A DNA stretch of 64,000 bases from Lasioglossum baleicum (taxonomy: Eukaryota > Arthropoda > Insecta > Hymenoptera > Halictidae): assembly GCF_051020765.1 (NCBI RefSeq), contig NC_134946.1, forward strand, positions 3,089,239 to 3,153,238. The letters run 5' to 3'. Shown here one piece after another: positions 56,327 through 64,000 of the stretch. The position numbers and the translations under genes were made by a program. The notes below the pieces were generated by a model, which was not told where the DNA came from, ran no database searches, and worked only from the letters and a program-made list of their open reading frames with translations. Within the stretch, counting starts at the first letter, position 1; every line of letters starts with the position of its first letter.

Positions 56327-56929
56327 CGTGGACGATTGTTAATTGATAAGATTAGATTTCGCTGTTCATGTGCACGAAAACATAGTTTCTCTTCTCCAAT
56401 TCGACCACTTTACAATTTCAAAGGAAACTTGCCTTAAAACACCTATAAAATATAAAAGTTTAATTATAATATACTTGTAATTTCACGAAGAATCGGGGAC
56501 AAAGGAAATCACTCGATCTAAATCTAAACCAAAACAACACAACGTGTTATTCTAGTCGAACCTTTCAGTCGTTCAACGGTTCAACGCGGTTCAACGTTAT
56601 CTAAATATATATACATATAGTTTCTAGATAATACCATAATACACTCATCTTCAGTGGTAGTAATGGTAGAAATAAATCGTGTATGTATTTATCGTTATTT
56701 GTATAGAGCCTTTTACGGAATATTTAGCTGATTTTCTTGATCTGTATTATAAATTTCTACTGTCTAAATTAAAATGACAGCCTCGGTGGTGTGGTAACTT
56801 TCTCCCTATGCCAACGAGCTCTTATCGTAGTGTGTATGATGCAGTATCATGCAGTATGATGCTATCATAGACATATAGAAAAGGAGCAATATTTTGTTGA
56901 GTATCCTAAAATTGATTCATAAATCATAG

Positions 56930-57125
56930 ACATATAGAGATAGACTGCGCGGCCTGAACGAAGCGCTGAAGCCCACAATGGCGGTGTGCGAGAGAGAGAG
57001 AGCATTAGCCGGGGTCCATAGCGCTCTCTTTCTAATTGATGTGTCTCACTCTTTGTACCGCGCGCCGCCATTGTGGGCTTCAACTCGCCCATAAGACGGC
57101 GCAGTCTATCTCTATATGTCTATGG
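56930..57125. mobile_element. Foldback MITE between TM2D3 and WDR43
   Basis: CATAGACATATAGAGATAGA on the left pairs with TCTATCTCTATATGTCTATG on the right; inner arms GAAGCCCACAATGGCGG / CCGCCATTGTGGGCTTC. A partial extra end (CATAGACATATAG) is at 56867. It lies in the shared upstream region of two divergent genes. Confidence 0.65.
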
Positions 57126-57834
57126 ATGCTATATTCCCCACATTGTAATAGGCTATTCAAACTATTCAAAGGCGATATCACACGATGCTGAAAACTACGA
57201 ACTACGAACACGTTTACGGTCCTCTCTGTCTGATCCTCTGCGATGTTAAAAAATTCGTCCAATTATTCAACATTCATACAGAAAATAATGGGACAAAATC
57301 ATTAAAAAAAATCCCGGTAACAAAATATTCAGAATGAGGTATATACGTGTAAAGACTGTTCCAGAAAGGAACAATTGTTCTGATGAACTTGGAACAGACC
57401 TGGACAAATTTTTAGTTGAAGCAGGTTGAAGTGAAAATAAGAAAGAACTATCTGAAGCAATTTATTTCGCACTGTTATTTAAAAATAAATATAATACGAA
57501 ATTTCAGATTATTTTGTTGTTTCTTTATTCTAAATTTGACTTAACCCTAAAAATATGGCGTTCGATAGAGGGTGTCAATTTTGAAATAAATATCTCCAAT
57601 AATTTCAATAGAAATAGTAGTATTTGTTATAGGTTTTGCACTCCAAATTCACCCTTTTGCAAGTCAAATTCAACCTTATATGCAAATTAATTTCACCCAT
57701 TGAAAATATTTAAAATTATATTTATTTCCAGACGGCACACCGGCTCGATTTCAGCCGGGCACCTGTGCACAAAATGGCGCGAACTTCACCTGCCGGGGGC
57801 TCGAGCCCAGGGCCTGCCGGCCGGGCTGGGATTT

Positions 57835-57965
57835 AGCCGATTTGCAAGATTGCAAGGGTGCGGGATTCGCGTTCTCATTGCGTGATAATACAAACACGGG
57901 TTTTTTCAGTTATCAAAAACGCCAGATAAAGGTCAATCTAGGCAGCAATCGCCCTCAAAGGTCTT
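57835..57965. repeat. Single arm of the TTAA MITE family
   Basis: GATTGCAAGGGTGCGGGATT, CGTTCTCATT, GGGTTTTTTCAGTTATCAA and CGCCAGATAAAGGTCAATCT match the arm of 53191-53652. The other arm was not found. Confidence 0.5.
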
Positions 57966-58420
57966 ATTTATTAACTTATTATACTTTTGTCGGTAAAAAG
58001 GGAGACTGCTACGCATTTGCACAGTACTGCCACATTGATGCGACCCGCCCTGTGTCGCGCATACGCGAGAAAAGTTGGGCTCAATCGAAGCACTCAATAG
58101 AAGAAATTTATATATAATGTAACTTAAAAAGTCTTCTGAAGAGCACGCAATGATTTTTAATATCTAACTTACGCATCATCCGTATCGATATGCAACTTTC
58201 CTACTAAATTATGATTTTTGGTATATTATTTAATCAAAATAATATGTCATTGTTATTTATTTTTATATATCTATATAAAACAAAGTGCCTAATGGCCAAA
58301 GCATAATTTTGTAAAGACCGAATACGATTGTGCAAGCCCCATGACTTTGAATTGAAATTGAAGTTGCGCACTCTATCAATTACAAATATCTGACAACTTC
58401 ACAGTGTTCACAGTTCGAGC

Positions 58421-61091
58421 ATGGCGGCCGCCGTTAATTGTTCTGCTTTTTCTCCCGACGGTGAATACTTCACTAATTGCGGAAACGATGGGAAGTTAAA
58501 AATATGGGACACCTCCACCAGTCGTTTAAAACAGGAATACATTTCTAATTTCCACCTGTCCTCTCCGTGTTGTGTTTTGACTTGGCTTTATGTCAACTCT
58601 TCGTCAACAAATGCCACGGTGAGCCATGTGCTTTTTTATTTCGTGTTCAATTAAAGTGTCAGCTCATTGTCTTTTTCATTCGCGCTCTATACCGGCGTAC
58701 ATATACGATAAATCTTTACGATTTCGGTTACAGTGATCCGCGTGTTCTTCTCCGTTTATTAATTAAAGGCTCTTCATAAACAGTATCGTAGGTTATCTCG
58801 TCAATGCGGTTCGTAATATATCGTAAATATCTAAAAAACTAAAATTTCAAATCATATTCTCGTAAACATATTTGAAAGATCATTAATATGTCTATTATTT
58901 CCATTATTTCTGGTTATTGTTGTAGTTGAAATTATTTTGAAATAACGCTCGGTCATTATAGAAGTTCAGCAGACTCACTATTTCATTTTCGTATATTTCA
59001 ATGAAACTTTAATTTCGTATTTTCCAGCCCTCGCCATGGAAGAAGCGCAGAAAGAAGTCGATTTCGGAGGAGTCAGCTCCCAAAGGCATTGTTGCCATGG
59101 GATCCACAAATGGAAAAATCACTCTTTACGATACCGCCACATCTTTAGTCACTAATCAATTGGAAGGTCACAACGGTACAGTTACAGCTGTGACCTGGTC
59201 AGAGAGTGTTGGTTTGTTTAGTGCGGCAGATGATCATCATATTATTCATTGGAACCTTAAAGAAAATGGAGTAAAATGCAAATGGAAATCTGGAAAGGGA
59301 AAGACAACATCCCTGGCTGTCTCAGAGGATGGGAAAAGCTTATTATCGGGAGAAAGAGTTGTTAAATGGTGGGATCTATCTACGAAACAGTTAATCAAAA
59401 CGTTTACAGGTCATGCTAATCAAGTGACATGTCTTTCTACTGTAAAAATACCATCTGGAAGTAATTATGTAGTTAGCGGGGCTAGCGGCGATGGTTGCCT
59501 CAGCGTTTGGGCTTTGGAAGAGGTAAAATATACGTTTTTTATCTACCGATTTGCTGAAACGATTTCGATAAATGCGATAAATAAAATGATACTTGCAGAA
59601 CAAAACTGATAGAGCAGCTGTGGCGAGCTTAGCTCTGCAAGACGATGCAGTAAGTGTCTCGGTAAACGTGTCCAAGGAGTCTCAGGTGGTTGTGCTAGTA
59701 GTAACTAGGTCAGGTCAAGCACACTTCTTCCAATGCCAGCAAAACGGTCGTGCCAAGCCTCTGAAGCCTAGCTTGAGCATTGCAGTGGCTTCCGACATAA
59801 GTCAAAAGGACAGTATCCAACAAATTCCTATCTTAGATGCGAAATTAACAGAGGACCAGAAACTGCTCTTAGCGTATGGTGCATATCTTAATCCCATGTT
59901 CGAAAGGGTGGTGCCAGATTTCTCTGAGAAAGTACAATGTTTGGTGCGCTCTGAGAACAGAAAAACTAGAGAGAAAAAAGAAGAGATTTCCAAAGTCAAG
60001 GCTACTATAATTGAGGATAACGTAGAATATCTTGCACCAGGTAAATATCTATGTCTTTTGGCAGCAATTCAAATTGCTTTCTTCTTCTGGTGTAATAATT
60101 TGATTTTTCATACATAGGATTAATAGAGAGTGCTCCGAAAAGAAATAGAAGCAACTCTGGATCACAGTTGTTGTTGAAAGACAGATTGGAAAACCTAAGT
60201 CTGAACGCTGAAACCAGTCCTGTAGGCAAGAGTACTAGTTCAGGCAGTAATAGGGCACAACTTTTGCTTCAAGGCTTGAATAGTAAAGATAAGACAATTT
60301 TGAACAACGTGTTCGTAACAAGAAACGAATCTATCATTAAGAACACTATAGCCAAACTACCAGTACAGGCAATTGGACCACTAATTAAAGAACTGACCAT
60401 CTTGATCCAGGGTAAAACATTCGCGTAAGATTCTCAAACGTTAATTAGTTCTTTTTATTACCATTAAACTAATTCTTATTGTCTAATTTAACCATTCTCT
60501 ACACTGTACGATATTATATGTATTGCAAATTAAGTAATTTTGTAAACACTTTTATCGGTCTATTGTAGAAGTAAAATGGCTGTGAGGTGGTTGGAGGCAT
60601 TACTGGTAGCACATGCAGGCCATTTATTATCGCAAGCAGACCTCATGCAATCGTTTGGTCCAATTTTGAGCTTAATCGATGCCAAACTAGCTCTCCTGTC
60701 AGAAATTTCAAAGCTAAAGGGTCGTGTTTCCCTTATCACTGGCCAAATTTCACAAACAGTCGAAGAACAACATAAAGAAGTTTCAGAAAACTGTTTTGTT
60801 TACCAAGATTCAGGTTTGCAAGAAAAATTCTTCCTTAAAATGAAGTTTCGAAATGTAATAGTCATAATTCCTAAGATATGTCATTAAATGCGAATAGATT
60901 CCTCGGAAGAAGACGGTGGAATCGAGGATGAGGATTTAGAAAGCGAATCCGATGAAAATTGGGAAGAAATGTCGAACCAGGATGACCAGGACGAACAAGA
61001 TGAACAAAATGATGAAGATATAAGAAGCACAAACTCTGATGAAGAAGATGAAAACGACAACCAGGACGATAACAAGTCTATATCCAGCTAA
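58421..61091 (+). CDS. WDR43: WD repeat-containing protein 43 (Utp5 homologue)
   Basis: Six coding exons: 58421-58618, 59028-59522, 59599-60040, 60118-60424, 60569-60813 and 60898-61091 (1881 nt, 626 aa; human WDR43 is ~677 aa). All introns are GT-AG. The fourth donor is GC|GTAAGA at 60425, not the earlier GGGTAAAA, because only this restores frame into exon 5. The N-terminal half is a WD40 propeller (FSPDGEYFTNCGNDGKLKIWD, LEGHNGTVTAVTWS, FTGHANQVTCLS, LSVWALEE). Residues about 427-535 form the Utp12 domain (LLLQGLNSKD, IAKLPVQAIGPLIKELT, MAVRWLEALLVAHAGHLL). The C-terminus (about 563-626) is strongly acidic, Asp/Glu/Ser-rich. WDR43/Utp5 belongs to the t-UTP/UTP-A subcomplex of the SSU processome and links nucleolar rRNA transcription with 18S pre-rRNA processing. 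It is divergent from TM2D3 and upstream of RABGGTB. Start: MAAAVNCSAFSPDG aligns with the family N-terminus. Confidence 0.95.
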
Positions 61092-61149
61092 ATATTAATT
61101 TAGGTACAGCTTTTATATTAAACGATTTAAGTGTATCAAATTCTATTAG

Positions 61150-61174
61150 AATAAATCGGTTATTAATTAATAAA
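61150..61174 (+). terminator. Candidate poly(A) signals for WDR43
   Basis: AATAAA at 61150-61155 and again at 61169-61174, about 60-80 bp after the stop codon, fit the short 3' UTR implied by the compact spacing to RABGGTB. Confidence 0.45.
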
Positions 61175-61771
61175 AAGCTTATGATCAGCATTATTTTAGT
61201 GTGAAACGTTTTAATAATCCAATTATTGAAATATGTATTCTTTTTATTTTTTTCCAGCAAATATTCAAGTTTCTAGGTATAATGAATGTGGAAAAGAAAC
61301 GAAGAACACGAAATGTTAAATAAATGACGTTTTTCTACACCAATCAATTAGTTTTATTATTATTGCGTTTATAGATTCATTTCGATTTTAATCTCATATC
61401 AAAATCACGATTGAGCGGTAAAATTTTTATTTCCTGGTAAAATGGTTTTATTGAAAACTCGGCTGAAAATAAAAACGGAGACAATAAAGTGTTTATAGTT
61501 CCTGTCATTTTACCGATTATTGTGTATTATTTCGAAACTATTAAAAAGTACGCATCTCATTCTTAAACGCTTGCGCCTTCTGCCACCTGTCACAAGGGGT
61601 GTTAACCTAGGACATGATTAAAGTTTTAAGGTTAGATAAGCATTGATCATTTATATGTTGCTTGAAAATTTATTTAGAAAACTCGAGGAGTATAAACGAT
61701 TTTGCACATTTTTTTAATGTATCTGGGTTGGTAAAACATAGTGACCTGGCATTTTTTAAAATCTTTATAAT

Positions 61772-63638
61772 ATGGTAAGTAAAATAACGATTTAAAAAAC
61801 AACTGTGTATTTATGTATTTAGTATATATGTTTAGGTTATCATTTAACGTAGGGGTTATAAATCCGTCTTTTTAGTGTAGCACAAAAATAAAAGTTTCCT
61901 AGTTTGCAGAGCTCGTTTTTTAAAAATATACTGTCATTATACTATTTATAATTCGAATAACCAACATGATGTACTGACTTCTTCCGAAATATGAATTTTA
62001 TTTAAATATGTAGTTTAACAGTATGGTTAACACTTGCGATTTTAATATAATGATATATTCCATCGCAACTGTTTACAGTATTACTGAAATTCAATCATGC
62101 GTGTAATTTGTTTTCTAGCCAATGTTAAAACATGACATTGAACTTCCATCGCCAGTTCCTGATTTGCTATTGGAAAAACACGCAAATTTTTTACTTTCGT
62201 ATGGCACAGATAAAGATGAATATGTAAGTAGTTCTTATGATTATTCTACTAATTGTAAGCAATGTAAAACACAAAGAAATTACAAGTTACATAGTTTAAA
62301 TGTTTCAAAATGATAGTAGAATTGCTATTCTGGTTTTACTAATTACATGGTATTACATGTAAACAATTTTACTGTAGTTATACAAAAATATGTAATCGTT
62401 CCAGATGTATTGCACAACGGAACACATTCGAATGTCCGGCATGTACTGGGGCCTAACAGCCTTGGATCTTATGGGTAAACTGGAGCAAATCAATCGGAAC
62501 GAGGTTTTTGAATTCATAGCACAATGTCAGGCAGAAAGTGGAGGCATAGCAGCAACTCTGCAACATGATCCACACATTCTCCACACTTTGAGCGCAGTAC
62601 AAATACTTTGCATCTATGATGCCCTTGATGTTATCGACGTGGAGAAAGTTGTGAAATATGTAAAAGAAAGGCAACAGCCAGATGGAAGTTTCACAGGTGA
62701 TATCTGGGGGGATGTCGATATCAGATTTTCTTTCTGTGCTGTAGCAACTTTGGCGCTTCTGGTTAGTATTACACCAAACCAACAGCAGCAACGCGTTTAA
62801 ATTATTATACGTACTTTAAATGTGATGACATTGATGCTGGTCTGGTATCAATCATGCACAGTGTTGGAAAGCGAGTAGCAGTGTTTAATCTGATTGTATA
62901 AACGAAAATGAGATGAACTGTAAGAATATTATTCCAGAACCAATTGGATGCTATCGATGTTGATAAGGCTGTTGAATACGTGATGAAGTCTATGAACTTT
63001 GATGGGGGCTTTGGGTCGAAGCCTGGAGGTGAAAGTCATGCTGGCATGATTTACTGTAGTGTGGGTCTACTGTCAATAACTGGTAATTCGTCTCATAGCC
63101 TGTTCCAAAGATTTATTTATTTTTAAAACAAATTCTATGCCTACTATACTATCAATGCAACTTTTGCAGGTTGCCTTAATTTAGTAGATGCAGATCAATT
63201 AAGTTGGTGGCTATGTGAAAGACAGCTTCCTTCCGGAGGCTTAAATGGTAGACCAGAAAAATTACCTGATGTTTGTTATTCTTGGTGGGTTCTATCTTCG
63301 CTCACAATTCTTGGACGACTTCATTGGGTCAATAAGGAACAATTGGTACGAGCACCAACATGGAAACCATTGCAACCTACAAGCAGATTTGTTATTAATT
63401 ATTTAATGTTGGTTTACAGGTGAAGTTTATACTAGCATGCCAAGACACAGAATCAGGAGGTTTTAGTGATCGTCCTGGAGACGTAGCCGATCCTTTTCAC
63501 ACCTTGTTCGGATTAACTGCGCTCTCTCTTCTAAACGCTGATTATCCTCTGAAAAGGATCAATCCAACCTTCTGTATGCCAGAATATGTTATACAAAGGT
63601 TACAGCTGAAACCTTCCAGGCTAGACCAAAGCGATTGA
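61772..63638 (+). CDS. RABGGTB: Geranylgeranyl transferase type-2 (Rab GGTase) beta subunit
   Basis: Coding exons: 61772-61774 (only the ATG), 62119-62223, 62405-62761, 62938-63082, 63170-63345 and 63420-63638 (1005 nt, 334 aa; human 331 aa). All introns are GT-AG. Alternatively translation starts at 62122 inside exon 2, losing two residues. The protein has the alpha-alpha barrel repeats of prenyltransferase beta subunits (GGIAATLQHDPHILHTLSA, GSFTGDIWGDVDIRFSFC, GGFGSKPGGESHAGMIYC, GGLNGRPEKLPDVCYSWW, GGFSDRPGDVADPFHTLFG). The zinc ligands are D237, C239 and H289, equivalent to D238/C240/H290 of the mammalian enzyme. With the alpha subunit and Rab escort protein it attaches geranylgeranyl groups to C-terminal cysteines of Rab GTPases in the cytosol, enabling membrane targeting. 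Nothing is truncated. Confidence 0.95.
62810..62902 (+). ncRNA. Candidate C/D-box snoRNA in RABGGTB intron 3
   Basis: Within the intron 62762-62937, a perfect C box GTGATGA (62822-62828) is followed 61 nt later by a D box CTGA (62890-62893), the usual spacing for C/D snoRNAs. A weak D'-like CTGG and C'-like region lie between. The terminal stem is poor (TTATAC at about 62808 with GTATAA at about 62896 is the best pairing). Vertebrate RABGGTB is a known C/D snoRNA host gene, which raises the prior. The guide upstream of the D box would be CGAGTAGCAGTGTTTAAT; I could not assign an rRNA target. Confidence 0.35.
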
Positions 63639-64000
63639 TATTTAATTCCAAATAACGAAACTTTTACGAATCAATAAGAAACGCGAGAATACAACGTAAA
63701 TCTTTTGCACGAATTATTTCCACTTCTTTATTTAAACACTCGAAATTGTTCGTTTCTACAGTGTATACCGAATGTATTATAATATATTATTGAAAAAAAA
63801 GAATATGTGCTCAATGCAAGTTACTGCAAAACAAGATAATTAAATGGGATAAGCACGACACTACTGATAGAATGTTAGTATAAAGCATATATGTTCAATG
63901 AAATGATCCGCAGAATGGTAAAAATAATTACTTCTTGTATCCTTATTAAGTAACTATTATTATTTATTGTATTATGGTAATATATTACATTGTAATTGTT
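63639..64000 (+). other. RABGGTB 3' UTR and flank
   Basis: AT-rich. No exact AATAAA on the plus strand within the remaining 360 bp; the variant ATTAAA at 63839-63844 is the best poly(A)-signal candidate. No further gene starts before the window ends. Confidence 0.4.

Noticed and set aside
60884..61075. Ser-rich 63-aa minus-strand frame.
   Set aside because: Antisense shadow of the acidic C-terminus of WDR43.
61772..62121. Using 62122 as the only RABGGTB start.
   Set aside because: Not excluded, but the upstream ATG with a perfect donor splices in frame to exon 2, so the longer model is preferred.

Overview
The window looks like a piece of an insect nuclear genome, most likely hymenopteran (ant or bee). 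Genes have short GT-AG introns, the one convincing core promoter is an insect-type Inr plus DPE, and the repeats are dense, nested and mostly DNA transposons. I see no prokaryotic gene organisation. The species call is an inference.

Three conserved single-copy genes fill the right end (52.7-63.7 kb). All three can be rebuilt exon by exon with every intron phase closing: TM2D3/almondex on the minus strand (5 exons, 234 aa, signal peptide plus TM2 domain), WDR43/Utp5 on the plus strand (6 exons, 626 aa, ribosome biogenesis) and RABGGTB on the plus strand (6 coding exons, 334 aa, Rab prenylation). TM2D3 and WDR43 are divergent, about 2.1 kb apart; WDR43 and RABGGTB are head to tail, about 0.7 kb apart. 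One RABGGTB intron holds a candidate C/D-box snoRNA. The TM2D3 introns contain a TTAA-flanked MITE 20 bp from a splice donor, a minisatellite and a Tc1-like transposase remnant.

The left 52 kb has no recognisable host coding exon apart from a possible 5' exon with an Inr/DPE promoter at 91-401. It alternates non-repetitive GC-rich islands (about 2.9-3.7, 4.7-5.8, 18.8-19.6, 23.3-23.9, 25.1-25.7, 27.9-29.0, 33.8-34.7, 36.2-37.0, 39.4-39.8, 41.5-43.6, 44.9-45.9, 50.0-50.9 kb) with repeats. It could be one very long intron or intergenic, TE-rich DNA.

Elements with readable boundaries: two Transib-like elements with RSS-type CACAGTG ends and 5-bp duplications (5819-6977, 7668-8796); a MULE-like foldback with a 9-bp duplication (21234-21684); a hAT-like foldback with an 8-bp duplication (38414-38773); a 233-bp foldback with a 6-bp duplication (38075-38307); a pogo-like element with TA duplication and a transposase remnant (15864-17587); a Merlin/IS1595-type transposase fragment (13760-14140); and a high-copy TA-flanked family (here R1) carrying a TTGAAGTTGAAATTGAAAAA-type minisatellite in at least eight places. 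A retroelement-like stretch at 38.8-39.1 kb contains a near-complete hammerhead ribozyme with a predicted loop-loop kissing interaction.

The most novel observations are the hammerhead, the Transib ends with perfect duplications, the minisatellite-carrying R1 family, the higher-order 370-bp satellite at 49.1-49.8 kb and the snoRNA candidate. Most long ORFs in the window are by-products of minisatellites or GC-rich DNA and are not called as genes.
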